Positions 1-8,158 of a stretch of 64,000 bases of DNA are shown in pieces. Position 1 is the stretch's first letter. Every line of letters starts with the position of its first letter. The position numbers were made by a program, and so were the translations under genes. This DNA is from Prauserella isguenensis (GTDB taxonomy: Bacteria; Actinomycetota; Actinomycetes; Mycobacteriales; Pseudonocardiaceae): NCBI RefSeq assembly GCF_014191605.1, contig NZ_JACHWU010000001.1, forward strand, positions 1,426,001 through 1,490,000. Direction: 5' to 3'. The notes below the pieces were generated by a model, which made no database searches, was not told the origin of the DNA, and saw only the letters and a program-made list of their open reading frames with translations.

Positions 1-218
1 GTCGCGTGTCCGCATAGCGACACCTCGGTCGTCGGCGTGAACCAGCGGAGCGGTTTCGGCTCCTGCGTGGTGACGACGAACGCCGTCTCGGCGTGCTTCA
101 TCTCCGCGGCCACATGCTGCATCCAGTGCTCGTCGGCGGGCTCGCTGAGCAGCACGATCGCGGCGGGGTTTCCTCGGAAGGCGGTGTCGGTGAAGGCGTC
201 GACGACGTAGAGGCGCAT
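1..218 (-). CDS. PhzF family isomerase/epimerase-like protein (3' part outside window)
   Basis: The reverse strand from ATG at 218 reads MRLYVVDAFTDTAFRGNPAA and continues with a typical PhzF N-terminus: a Gly-Asn-Pro-Ala loop, a conserved Glu after KHA (KHAETAFV) that matches the catalytic Glu of the family, then RWFTPTTEVSLCGHAT. PhzF proteins have a diaminopimelate-epimerase-like fold and isomerise dihydroanthranilate-type substrates, but most chromosomal members have unknown substrates. Only about 72 residues of a usual 260-300 are present because the gene runs off the left edge. It is divergent from the acyl-CoA ligase at 363. The family call is firm; the substrate cannot be told. Confidence 0.85.
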   Translation of the reverse strand, partial: MRLYVVDAFTDTAFRGNPAAIVLLSEPADEHWMQHVAAEMKHAETAFVVTTQEPKPLRWFTPTTEVSLCGHA

Positions 219-362
219 GGCCACACAGTAGAACGCGCGGCCGGCGCCGCGGCCCGTCGTCGACTCCTGCCACTCGACCCCCTTGCGAGTCATGGCCTGC
301 CGGCGCTCAGGTCCCTAGACTGACCGGCGGAAACGTCAATGCTGACGCCCGAGGAGCACACC

Positions 363-2024
363 ATGACTTCGCCCGCCACCGCGCCCGCCCTGCCCAGTTA
401 CGCGTCCGGAACGTCGGACGTCCCGCTGCTCGGCGACACGATCGGCGACAACTTCGACCGGACGGTGGCGGCCCACGGGGATCGCGACGCGCTGGTCGAC
501 CTGCCCTCGGGGCGGCGGTGGACGTATCGCGAGTTGCAGGCCGACGTCGATGCGCTGGCGCTCGGACTGCTCGCGAAGGGCGTGTCGAAGGGCGACCGGG
601 TCGGTATCTGGGCACCGAACTGTCCGGAATGGACGTTGACGCAATACGCGACGGCCAAGATCGGTGCGGTCCTGGTCAACATAAACCCGGCATACCGCGC
701 GCACGAGCTCGAGTACGTGCTCAACCAGTCGGGTATTCGCATGCTCGTCGCGGCGGAGAGCTTCAAGACCTCCGACTACGCCGCGATGATCGACGAGGTG
801 CGCCCGCGTTGCGATGCGCTGTCGGATGTCGTGCTGCTGGGCCGTCCGGAGTGGACGGAACTGTTCGAATCGGGCGGTGACGCGGCGACACTCGCCGCCG
901 TGTCGAAGGGACTGTCCGCCGACGACCCGATCAACATCCAGTACACGTCCGGCACGACGGGATTCCCCAAGGGTGCGACGCTGTCGCACCACAACATCCT
1001 CAACAACGGATTCTTCGTCGGCGAACTCTGCAACTACACCGAGCAGGACCGGATCTGCATCCCGGTGCCGTTCTACCACTGCTTCGGCATGGTGATGGGA
1101 AACCTCGCCGCGACGAGTCACGGTGCGTGCATGGTGATCCCGGCGCCGGGGTTCGACCCGAAGTCCTCGCTGCAGGCGGTGCAGGCCGAGCGCTGCACCT
1201 CCCTCTACGGCGTGCCGACGATGTTCATCGCCGAGCTCGCCGAGGACGATTTCGACGACTACGACCTGTCGACGTTGCGCACCGGCATCATGGCCGGCTC
1301 GCCGTGCCCGGTCGAGGTCATGAAACAGGTCATCGAGCGGATGGGCATGGCCGAGGTGTCGATCTGCTACGGCATGACCGAGACGTCACCGGTCTCCACG
1401 CAGACGCGGGCCGACGACACCATCGAACGTCGAGTGTCGACCGTGGGCCGGGTCGGTCCGCACCTCGAGGTGAAGGTCGTCGACCCGGCCACCGGCCTGA
1501 CCGTGCCACGCGGTGAACCCGGCGAGCTGTGCACCCGCGGTTACTCGGTGATGCTCGGCTACTGGAACCAGCCCGACAAGACCGCCGAGGCCATCGATTC
1601 GGCGCGGTGGATGCACACCGGCGACCTCGCCGTGATGGACGACGACGGCTACGTCAACATCACCGGCAGGATCAAGGACATGGTCATCCGCGGCGGCGAG
1701 AACATCTATCCCCGCGAGATCGAGGAGTTCCTCTACACCCACCCCGACATCCTCGACGCCCAGGTGATCGGCGTGCCCGACGCCAAGTACGGCGAGGAGC
1801 TCATGGCGTGGGTGCGGATGCGTGAGGGCGCGGAGCCGCTGACGGCCGAGTCGCTACGGGAGTTCTGCCAGGGCAAGTTGGCGCACTACAAGATTCCGCG
1901 CTACGTCCAGGTCGTCGACGACTTCCCCATGACGGTCACCGGGAAGGTGCGCAAGGTCGAGATGCGACAGCAGGCTGTCGAGCTGCTGGGCCTGAAGGAC
2001 CTGGCCGGGTCCGGCCACGCCTGA
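363..2024 (+). CDS. Fatty acyl-CoA ligase (AMP-forming), FadD-type
   Basis: A 553-residue member of the ANL superfamily that activates a carboxylic acid as acyl-AMP and transfers it to CoA. Visible motifs are the P-loop [11 protein letters not shown] near residue 195, YGMTETSP near 336, the hinge segment [17 protein letters not shown] near 420, [12 protein letters not shown], and the catalytic lysine in GKVRK near 527. I chose ATG 363 because GAGGAG lies 6 nt before it; an upstream in-frame ATG at 339 has no ribosome site. A TAGACT box at 316-321 could be a -10 element. Sequence character suggests medium- or long-chain acids, but the chain length is inference. It stands alone, divergent from the PhzF gene. 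Confidence 0.93.
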   Translation: MTSPATAPALPSYASGTSDVPLLGDTIGDNFDRTVAAHGDRDALVDLPSGRRWTYRELQADVDALALGLLAKGVSKGDRVGIWAPNCPEWTLTQYATAKIGAVLVNINPAYRAHELEYVLNQSGIRMLVAAESFKTSDYAAMIDEVRPRCDALSDVVLLGRPEWTELFESGGDAATLAAVSKGLSADDPINIQYTSGTTGFPKGATLSHHNILNNGFFVGELCNYTEQDRICIPVPFYHCFGMVMGNLAATSHGACMVIPAPGFDPKSSLQAVQAERCTSLYGVPTMFIAELAEDDFDDYDLSTLRTGIMAGSPCPVEVMKQVIERMGMAEVSICYGMTETSPVSTQTRADDTIERRVSTVGRVGPHLEVKVVDPATGLTVPRGEPGELCTRGYSVMLGYWNQPDKTAEAIDSARWMHTGDLAVMDDDGYVNITGRIKDMVIRGGENIYPREIEEFLYTHPDILDAQVIGVPDAKYGEELMAWVRMREGAEPLTAESLREFCQGKLAHYKIPRYVQVVDDFPMTVTGKVRKVEMRQQAVELLGLKDLAGSGHA

Positions 2025-2047
2025 GCACCGGGGCCGCCGTGGCTCCG

Positions 2048-2126
2048 GAACCTGCAACACGGGCCCGGGATCTGCAACACGGGCCCTGGGATCCGCAACA
2101 CGGGCCCCGGGATCCGCAACACGGGC
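2048..2126. repeat. Four-copy 21-bp intergenic tandem repeat (locus 1)
   Basis: Units begin at 2048, 2069, 2090 and 2111 with core GAACCTGCAACACGG (variants GATCTGCAACACGG and GATCCGCAACACGG) and a GGCCCCG-like spacer, giving an exact 21-bp period. The array fills most of the gap between the acyl-CoA ligase and the HAD gene. The same unit occurs six times at 51886-52005. Confidence 0.9.
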
Positions 2127-2133
2127 GATTACC

Positions 2134-2751
2134 GTGGGTCGGGTGCTGACCTGCGTGGGATTCGACCTGGACATGACGCTGATCGATCCGCGGCCCGGGA
2201 TGGTCGCGGCGATGAACCGCCTCGGCGAGGACAACGACCTGCCGCTGGACGGGGAACACTTCGCCGCCCATCTCGGGCCGCCGCTCGACCACTCGCTGCG
2301 CGGGTTCGGCACACCCGAGGAGAAGATCCCCGACCTGATCACCCAGTTCCGCGCGACCTACCCCGAGATCGTGATCCCGCGCACGGTGGCGCTGCCCGGT
2401 GCGGTGGAATCACTGCGGGCCGTCCGTGATCTGGGCGCGACGGCACTCGTGGTCACCGGCAAGTACGGGCCGAACGCCGACCTGCACGTCAAGGCGCTGG
2501 ACCTGCCGGTGGACCGTCTCGTCGGCGACCTGTGGTCGGCGAGCAAGGCCGAGGCGCTGATCGAACACGGCGCGACGGTCTATGTGGGTGACCACATCGG
2601 CGACATGGTGGGCGCCAGGGCAGCCGGCGCGGTCGCCGTGGGCGTGCTGAGCGGGCCGTGTTCGAGGGACGAGCTCGTCGAGGCGGGCGCTGAGGTGGTG
2701 CTCGACGCGCTGACCGAGTTCCCGGAGTGGCTGCGGCGCACGTTCCCGTAA
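2134..2751 (+). CDS. HAD family hydrolase (phosphatase-like)
   Basis: A 205-residue haloacid dehalogenase-type hydrolase, probably a small-molecule phosphatase of the phosphoglycolate-phosphatase-like group. Motif I is DLDMT (residues 11-15, nucleophile Asp plus acid/base Asp), motif II is the VVTGK segment near residue 109, and the metal-binding motif IV is GDHIGDM near 152. A helical cap lies between motif I and II, as expected. The start is GTG 2134, or GTG 2143 directly before LTCVGFD; neither has a strong ribosome site because the 21-bp repeat array ends only 8 bp upstream. The specific substrate cannot be told. Confidence 0.88.
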   Translation: MGRVLTCVGFDLDMTLIDPRPGMVAAMNRLGEDNDLPLDGEHFAAHLGPPLDHSLRGFGTPEEKIPDLITQFRATYPEIVIPRTVALPGAVESLRAVRDLGATALVVTGKYGPNADLHVKALDLPVDRLVGDLWSASKAEALIEHGATVYVGDHIGDMVGARAAGAVAVGVLSGPCSRDELVEAGAEVVLDALTEFPEWLRRTFP

Positions 2752-2815
2752 CCGGCTCGCAGGCCGCCGGCCGCGGCGTGCGGCGCCGGGAACGGCGGTT
2801 CGCGATCCCTGTGCG

Positions 2816-3049
2816 TCAGGAGCCCTTGTGTTCGCGGACGAGGGCGATGAGCCCGAGCCCGAGGCCGAGCGGCGTGATGACGCCCGCCGCGACCGACAGC
2901 CACACCGGGAGGTCTTCCATCCCGGCCGCGAACAGGACGAACACGACGATCACGGCGAGCATGCCGATGGCGAACAGTCCGATGCCGAGGCGCATCAGCA
3001 GGGGCTTTCGGTTGCCGGTCGCCTGCTCGTCCGAGGTGCTGGTCGTCAT
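2816..3049 (-). CDS. Small conserved two-TM membrane protein
   Basis: A 77-residue protein with a polar N-terminus (MTTSTSDEQATGNRKP), a hydrophobic helix around residues 20-43 (LGIGLFAIGMLAVIVVFVLF) and a second around 50-70, ending REHKGS. The frame is open for much longer upstream, but that part overlaps the cold-shock gene on the other strand and has no membrane character; ATG 3049 is the natural start. It is divergent from the cold-shock gene with about 165 bp between them. It looks like a small actinobacterial integral membrane protein; no function can be given. Confidence 0.75.
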   Translation of the reverse strand: MTTSTSDEQATGNRKPLLMRLGIGLFAIGMLAVIVVFVLFAAGMEDLPVWLSVAAGVITPLGLGLGLIALVREHKGS

Positions 3050-3214
3050 GGTGCTCAATAGTAGAGCGTGCAATGTCCTGGAACGCACCGTGTGTGGCGA
3101 GATAAGCTTGTCGGTACGCGCGTCCTGGGTACGCAGACCTGGGGCGCGTTCGTCATGCGGGACGGGCACAGCCGCCCGCACCGCGGTCAGAGCAGCGAAG
3201 GAACGGTGAGGGAA

Positions 3215-3601
3215 GTGCCGACCGGCAAGGTCAAGTGGTACGACGCGGATAAGGGGTTCGGCTTCGTCACGCAGGACGGCGGCGAGGACGTCTTTGTTCG
3301 GAAGGCCGCGTTGCCGCAGGGTGTGGAGTCCCTCAAGTCCGGTCAGCGACTCGAGTTCGGCGTGGCCGACGGCCGCCGCGGCCCGCAGGCGCTGTCGATC
3401 CGGCTGCTCGACGCGCCGCCGTCGGTCGCCGAGGCGCGCCGCCGTCCCGCGGAGGAGCTGCACGGCATGGTCGACGACATGATCAAGCTCCTGGAGGCGA
3501 CGGTGCAGCCGGAGCTGCGCCGCGGCCGGTACCCGGAGCGGAAGAAGACGAAGAAGATCGCCGAGGTCATGCGGGCCGTCGCCCGCGACCTCGACCCGTA
3601 A
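3215..3601 (+). CDS. Cold-shock domain protein (CspB-like, with C-terminal helical extension)
   Basis: A 128-residue protein starting (V)[17 protein letters not shown]. The cold-shock domain carries RNP1 (KGFGFVT) and RNP2-like ([10 protein letters not shown]) motifs at residues 12-35, so it should bind single-stranded RNA or DNA. After the 67-residue domain there is a basic helical tail ([21 protein letters not shown], then an Arg/Lys-rich end) as in the longer mycobacterial CspB type, not the 67-aa CspA type. GTG 3215 is chosen because PTGKVKW is the family N-terminus and AAGGAA lies 11 nt upstream; GTG 3206 is possible. Confidence 0.9.
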   Translation: MPTGKVKWYDADKGFGFVTQDGGEDVFVRKAALPQGVESLKSGQRLEFGVADGRRGPQALSIRLLDAPPSVAEARRRPAEELHGMVDDMIKLLEATVQPELRRGRYPERKKTKKIAEVMRAVARDLDP

Positions 3602-3647
3602 CGACACAGGTCGACCGGTCACGACGCCGCGTCATGGAAGTACGCAG

Positions 3648-3687
3648 GCCCCGGCGCCCGAACACGGCGCCGGGGCTTTGCTCTTTT
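3648..3687 (+). terminator. Rho-independent terminator after the cold-shock gene
   Basis: Perfect 11-bp stem GCCCCGGCGCC / GGCGCCGGGGC (3648-3658 with 3666-3676), 7-nt loop, followed by TTTGCTCTTTT. It lies between the convergent cold-shock and DUF2771 genes; the T-tract favours + strand transcripts. Confidence 0.88.
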
Positions 3688-3722
3688 CGGAGCCCGTTTC
3701 GAGCCCGTTTCGGAGCGGCCGG

Positions 3723-4217
3723 TCAGGACGCGGAGTTCTGCAGCGACCAGATGCCGCGGGTGACGAGCTGGGGCTGGCCGTTCTCGTCGACGATAGGGTT
3801 GCCCTGCTGGTCGACGCCGTAGGCGGCGCCGATCTGCTGCACCTCGATCACGGCGACGCGGTCCTGCGGCGTCGGCGGCGTGGCGGTGTAGGCGTGCTGC
3901 GAGCCGTCGGTGAACGCCTGCTGCTCGACCGATTCCTTGCCGGTCTCGGTGTTGAGGTACTGGACGATGATCACCCACGGGGTGTCTGCGACGCTGCCCG
4001 GCACCGACACCTGCACGGGCATGCCGGGCCGGACGTCGAGGTTCACGGGACGATGCTCGTCGCCGCACTTCTTCAGGACCTCATCGCAGTAGATCAGGGG
4101 AGCGGCGACGGTCGCGTCGCCGTCGCCGTAGAACGTGACCTCCGGGTCGGGTGCCGCCGAGCAGCCCGTCACGAACAATGCCGCGCAGGCCAGCAAGGCT
4201 CCTACCGCTCGTCGCAT
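3723..4217 (-). CDS. DUF2771 family lipoprotein
   Basis: A 164-residue exported protein. MRRAVGALLACAALFVTGC is a clear lipobox signal peptide (VTGC, Cys19), so the mature part should be tethered to the outer face of the cytoplasmic membrane. The mature domain contains paired Cys (IYCDEVLKKCGDE) and a beta-rich Ig-like pattern typical of DUF2771. Its partner is the MFS gene upstream on the same strand (10-nt gap), matching the Rv0875c-Rv0876c pair of mycobacteria as I recall it. Function is unknown; a role as an accessory subunit of the transporter is inference from the pairing. Confidence 0.9.
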   Translation of the reverse strand: MRRAVGALLACAALFVTGCSAAPDPEVTFYGDGDATVAAPLIYCDEVLKKCGDEHRPVNLDVRPGMPVQVSVPGSVADTPWVIIVQYLNTETGKESVEQQAFTDGSQHAYTATPPTPQDRVAVIEVQQIGAAYGVDQQGNPIVDENGQPQLVTRGIWSLQNSAS

Positions 4218-4227
4218 GCGGTTCAGG

Positions 4228-6321
4228 TTACGGCTCGCGTGCGGGTTCGGCGGCTGTGGGTCCTCCGGCAGACCCTCCTGCGCCTGCGGACGGGCCGTCC
4301 GCGCCGCCGGTGCCCGAGCCGCCGCCCGGACCGCTCGCGCCGCCGTGGGACCTGCCGGTCCGGGAGCCTCGTGTGCCGCCCTTCGCCGGCCCGGTCGAGG
4401 CCGTTCGCGTGGCCGGTGAGCCGGCCTTGCGGCTCGTCGCGGACCGCAGCTTCCGGCCGACGTTCGCCGCTCCGACCTTCGGCACCAGGGACTTGCCGCC
4501 GCGGGCGAACCAGGTCTGCGTCAGGCCCAGTGCCAGCAGCACGGACACCACGAGGAAGCCGATCCAGTACGTGGGCGGCAGCAGCAGGCCGACGGCACCG
4601 CCGAACACCCACGCCAGCTGCAGCACGGTCTCCGACCGGCCGAACGCCGACGCTCGAGACTCCTCCGGCATGTCCTGCTGGATCACGGCGTCGAGGGAGT
4701 TCTTCGCAAGCGCGCTCGCGGTGGCGCCGGCGAGCCCGACGATCGCCGCGGTGATCAGGCCCGCGGCGACGGCGGCGAGGACCGTCGAGGCCAGCGCCGA
4801 GGCCACGCACACCAGGATGACCTGGTCGGGCTTGCCGAAGTGCATGCGCGAGCCGATCGCGTTACCGATGAACCCGCCCGCACCCGCGGCGGCACCGATC
4901 ACACCGAGCATGATCAGCTGCATGAACGGGCTGTAGTCGCCCGCTTCCGTCTGCTCCTTCACGGCGAACGCCGCGAACATCATCAGGAACCCGGTGAGAA
5001 GGCGGATCGACCCGTTGCCCCACAGCGCCACCGTCGTGTGGTGGCTCATGGGCGTGCGTTTCGGTCTCGCCTGCTTGTCGGCTCCGGTGGGGTGGTGGTC
5101 GGTCAGCGACGCCGGGACCTCGCCCTCGGTGACCTCGACCCACGACGGGATGCGCATCGCCTGGAACGCCCCGACGCCGCAGATGACGGCCGTGTACCAG
5201 AGCGCGGCCGACGAGCCCAGCAACGAGTTCAGCCCTGCCGCCACCGCGCCGAACGCACCGCCCGCGGCCAGGCCGAACACGGTCAGCCGCGCGTTGGTCT
5301 TGGACAGAGTTATCTCCGGTGGCAGGACTCTCGGGGTGACCGCCGCCTTGAGCACCATGAACGACTTCGACAGCACCATCTTCCCCAGTGCCGCCGGGTA
5401 GAGGATCCAGCTGTCGAAGTTGAGCGCCATCAGCACGCACATCAGCAACTGGCCCGCGCTGGCGATACACATGGCGAGCCTGCGACCGCGCTGGATGCGG
5501 TCCAGTGCGGGCCCGATCACGGGCGCGACCAGCGCGAAGGGCGCGATGGTGATGAGCAGGTAGAGCGCGACCTTGCCGCGGCTCTCGCCGCTGCTGGCCG
5601 CGAAGAACAGCGTGTTGGCCAGCGCGACGGCCATCGCCGCGTCGCTGGCGTAGTTCAGCATGACCGCGTACGTGAGCGAGGTCAGCCCGGACTTCTCCGC
5701 GCCGTCGGCCTTCGCGGCCCGCTGGAACGCGCCGACGGCCTTGCCCGACAGCTCCCTGCTGCGCAGCGCGGCCACGCGGGTGACGGTCAGCTTGCGCGGC
5801 GTCTTCTGGCCCGCGTCGAGGCCGTGCTCGGCATCGTCCGGATGCTGCGGACCCTGCGGCCCGCCCGGAGGCTCCGCGGGACCACCGGGACGTTCCGGTG
5901 CGGGGCCGTCGGCAGGTGGGTAGCCGCCCGTGTCGTAGTAGTCGCCGAAGTCACCCCGGGCCCCGGGCGGTTGCGGCGCCTGTTCCCACGGTCGCGGCGG
6001 GTAGGGCCGCGACCCGCGGGGCGGCGTGGGGATCGCGCCGGTCGGGGCGTTGTCGGCCGTCACGCTCGGCGGCTGGGGTGGTTGTGGAGGCCGGGGCGGC
6101 TGCTGCGGGGGCGGCGGTGACTGCGGGTGTTGGTGTTGCTGCGGGTGTTGGCGCGCCTGCGGCTGTTGCGGAGGTGGTTGCGGCCGCCCGCGGCGATCCT
6201 GAGGGGCCGGGCCTCGGTCCTGCGGCCTGCGGGCGTCCCGGGTAGGGGTGTTCTCCGCGGGCGGTTGCGGTGCACCCGGTTCGGGTGTCCACCTCCGCTT
6301 GCCCCGCTTGTTCGACCCCAT
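4228..6321 (-). CDS. MFS transporter with long disordered N- and C-terminal tails
   Basis: A 697-residue protein. Residues 1-175 are low complexity, rich in Pro, Gln and Arg (several runs of PPQQP type); residues about 200-610 hold the MFS core with around 12 hydrophobic segments (for example MLNYASDAAMAVALANTLFF and ALYLLITIAPFALVAPVIGP, followed by DRIQRGRR as the loop 2-3 motif); the last 90 residues are Gly/Ser/Arg-rich. It corresponds in position to Rv0876c. The long tails should both be cytoplasmic. Substrate unknown. The gene is followed by the DUF2771 lipoprotein after 10 nt, so they are probably cotranscribed. Confidence 0.88.
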   Translation of the reverse strand: MGSNKRGKRRWTPEPGAPQPPAENTPTRDARRPQDRGPAPQDRRGRPQPPPQQPQARQHPQQHQHPQSPPPPQQPPRPPQPPQPPSVTADNAPTGAIPTPPRGSRPYPPRPWEQAPQPPGARGDFGDYYDTGGYPPADGPAPERPGGPAEPPGGPQGPQHPDDAEHGLDAGQKTPRKLTVTRVAALRSRELSGKAVGAFQRAAKADGAEKSGLTSLTYAVMLNYASDAAMAVALANTLFFAASSGESRGKVALYLLITIAPFALVAPVIGPALDRIQRGRRLAMCIASAGQLLMCVLMALNFDSWILYPAALGKMVLSKSFMVLKAAVTPRVLPPEITLSKTNARLTVFGLAAGGAFGAVAAGLNSLLGSSAALWYTAVICGVGAFQAMRIPSWVEVTEGEVPASLTDHHPTGADKQARPKRTPMSHHTTVALWGNGSIRLLTGFLMMFAAFAVKEQTEAGDYSPFMQLIMLGVIGAAAGAGGFIGNAIGSRMHFGKPDQVILVCVASALASTVLAAVAAGLITAAIVGLAGATASALAKNSLDAVIQQDMPEESRASAFGRSETVLQLAWVFGGAVGLLLPPTYWIGFLVVSVLLALGLTQTWFARGGKSLVPKVGAANVGRKLRSATSRKAGSPATRTASTGPAKGGTRGSRTGRSHGGASGPGGGSGTGGADGPSAGAGGSAGGPTAAEPAREP

Positions 6322-6465
6322 GCGCTCAATCCTGCCGTACTCGTCCTCGGCCCGTCCGGGTGATGCGTCACTCGGCCCGCGCGGGCTGTGCTCGGACCCG
6401 CTGCGACTGCCCTGCTGTGCCCCGCGCGCGGCGACTGCCCCCGCTGCGACCGGCCCGGGGACCGC

Positions 6466-7266
6466 TCAGTCCGCCGGAACGAACGCCACCCTGAACATTT
6501 TCGGCCACAGCTTGCCCGTGATCAAAAAGCGGTCCGACCCGGGATAGGCGGCGATGCCGTTGAGCACGGCCTCCGGTGACGTGACCTCACCCTCGTCGAG
6601 CAGTCCGGAGGCGTCGATGCGTGCGGTGACGCGCCCACTGCCGGGGTCGATCCGCACGATGTCCTCGGTCTGCCACACGTTGGCGTAGACGTCGCCGCCG
6701 ACGCATTCGAGCTCATTGAGGTTCTCGACCGGCTGCCCGGCCTCGGTGACGTCGATCGACCCCTGCGGCTCGAACGTCCCGGGGTCGCGGAACGTCAGCG
6801 TCGCCGAACCGTCGCTCATCACCAGCCGGTCGTCCTGGTCGCAGAGGCCCCAGCCCTCGCCGTCGTAGGACACGCGGCGGCGCTCGGCGAGCGTGTCCGG
6901 ATCGCGCTCGATGGCGACGCCGCTCGTCCACGTGAGCTGCCACACGCCGGAGTCGGTGACGGTGATGCCCTCGCCGAAGAACTCCTCCGGCAGGGAGACA
7001 CTGCGCTCCGGCGGTCCGCCTGCGGGGCCGGCCGTCAGTTTCGACTGGCCGTTGCGTCCCGTGCCCTCGTAGAGCGTGTCGCCCGAGAACTCGAGGCCCT
7101 GCGTGAACGCGGTCTCGTCGTGCGGCAGCTCCTGCTCGACCTGCACGCGCAGCCGTTCGACTCCCTGTCCCGAGCCCGTCCGCGCGCCCTGGCCGTGCTC
7201 GGCGTCGCCGGGAGCGCACGCGGTGACGACCGCGGCGGCCACGAGGAGGGTCGATGCGTGTTTCAC
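6466..7266 (-). CDS. Glutaminyl-peptide cyclotransferase (bacterial beta-propeller type), lipoprotein
   Basis: A 266-residue secreted enzyme that should convert N-terminal glutamine to pyroglutamate. The signal peptide (V)KHASTLLVAAAVVTAC has a lipobox with Cys near residue 16. The mature part has the glutamine-cyclotransferase repeats: FTQGLEF, YEGTGRNG, NLNELECV, ANVWQTEDIVRIDP, VLNGIAAYPGSDRFLITGK, the last being the family C-terminal motif. The longer open frame upstream overlaps the DUF3027 gene on the other strand; GTG 7266 with a GAGG about 10 nt upstream is the sensible start. It is divergent from DUF3027. Confidence 0.88.
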   Translation of the reverse strand: MKHASTLLVAAAVVTACAPGDAEHGQGARTGSGQGVERLRVQVEQELPHDETAFTQGLEFSGDTLYEGTGRNGQSKLTAGPAGGPPERSVSLPEEFFGEGITVTDSGVWQLTWTSGVAIERDPDTLAERRRVSYDGEGWGLCDQDDRLVMSDGSATLTFRDPGTFEPQGSIDVTEAGQPVENLNELECVGGDVYANVWQTEDIVRIDPGSGRVTARIDASGLLDEGEVTSPEAVLNGIAAYPGSDRFLITGKLWPKMFRVAFVPAD

Positions 7267-7366
7267 GCCGTCGAGCCTCGCACAGGCGGGCTCCCGCCGT
7301 CCGTTCGCCGTGGTCGTGGTCGCCGTTTCGGCGGCCGCCCCAGCGAGGGACGGCCCGTGCGGCACA

Positions 7367-8158
7367 ATGGCGACCATGACGTTGCCTCTCACCCTCGACG
7401 ACGGTGCGAACCGGCAGAAGCTGGTCGACGCGGTGGAGACGGCGCGCGAAGCGGCCGTCCTCGACGCGGGCGAGGAGCGTGTGGGTGCGCACGTGGGCGT
7501 CGAGCACGAGGACGCCGTGTCCGTCAGCCACCTGTTCGACGCCCTGCTGCCCGGATACCGGGGCTGGCGCTGGTCGGTGACCGTGGCCGTCGCCGACGCG
7601 GATGCCGATGCGCCGGTGACGGTGAGCGAGGTCGTGCTGCGGCCCGGCCCGGACGCGCTCGTCGCGCCGAGCTGGGTGCCGTGGGAGCGGCGGGTGCGGC
7701 CTGGCGACCTCGGCGTGGGCGATCTCTTCCCGCCCGAGGCCGGTGACGACCGCCTGGTGCCCGCGTACCTGGACGTCGACGAACCCGAGGTGGCCGACAC
7801 CGCCCACGAGCTCGGTCTCGGCAGGCAGCGGGTGATGTCGCGCGCGGGTCGCGAGGACTCGGCCAGGCGCTGGAAGGGCGGCGAGTTCGGCCCGCGCGCC
7901 GACATGGCCCGCAGCGCCCCCGCGACGTGCGGCACCTGCGGTTTCTACCTGCAGCTCGGCGGTGCGCTGAAGGCGGCGTTCGGTGTGTGTGGCAACGAGT
8001 ACGCGCCCGCCGACGGGCACGTCGTGCACGCCGAGTACGGCTGCGGTGCGCACTCGGAGATCACGGTCGAGACGGCGCCGTCGGTGCCGGTCGCCGAGCT
8101 GGTCTACGACGACTCGCTGCTCGACACGGAGTCCGCGACGGGTGAGCGGCCTGCCTGA
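7367..8158 (+). CDS. DUF3027 domain-containing protein
   Basis: A 263-residue protein starting MATMTLPLTLDDGANRQKLV. It matches the actinobacterial DUF3027 family: an acidic N-terminal half, the segment PSWVPWERRVRPGDLGVGDL, then a Cys-rich C-terminal part with CGTCGF, a Cys in VCGNEYAPADG and GCGAHSE that looks like a zinc-binding ribbon. Start could be ATG 7367 or ATG 7376. The positional equivalent in M. tuberculosis is Rv0877. The stop overlaps the start of the sacsin-type ATPase gene by 17 nt, so the two are translationally linked. No biochemical role is known to me. Confidence 0.85.
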   Translation: MATMTLPLTLDDGANRQKLVDAVETAREAAVLDAGEERVGAHVGVEHEDAVSVSHLFDALLPGYRGWRWSVTVAVADADADAPVTVSEVVLRPGPDALVAPSWVPWERRVRPGDLGVGDLFPPEAGDDRLVPAYLDVDEPEVADTAHELGLGRQRVMSRAGREDSARRWKGGEFGPRADMARSAPATCGTCGFYLQLGGALKAAFGVCGNEYAPADGHVVHAEYGCGAHSEITVETAPSVPVAELVYDDSLLDTESATGERPA

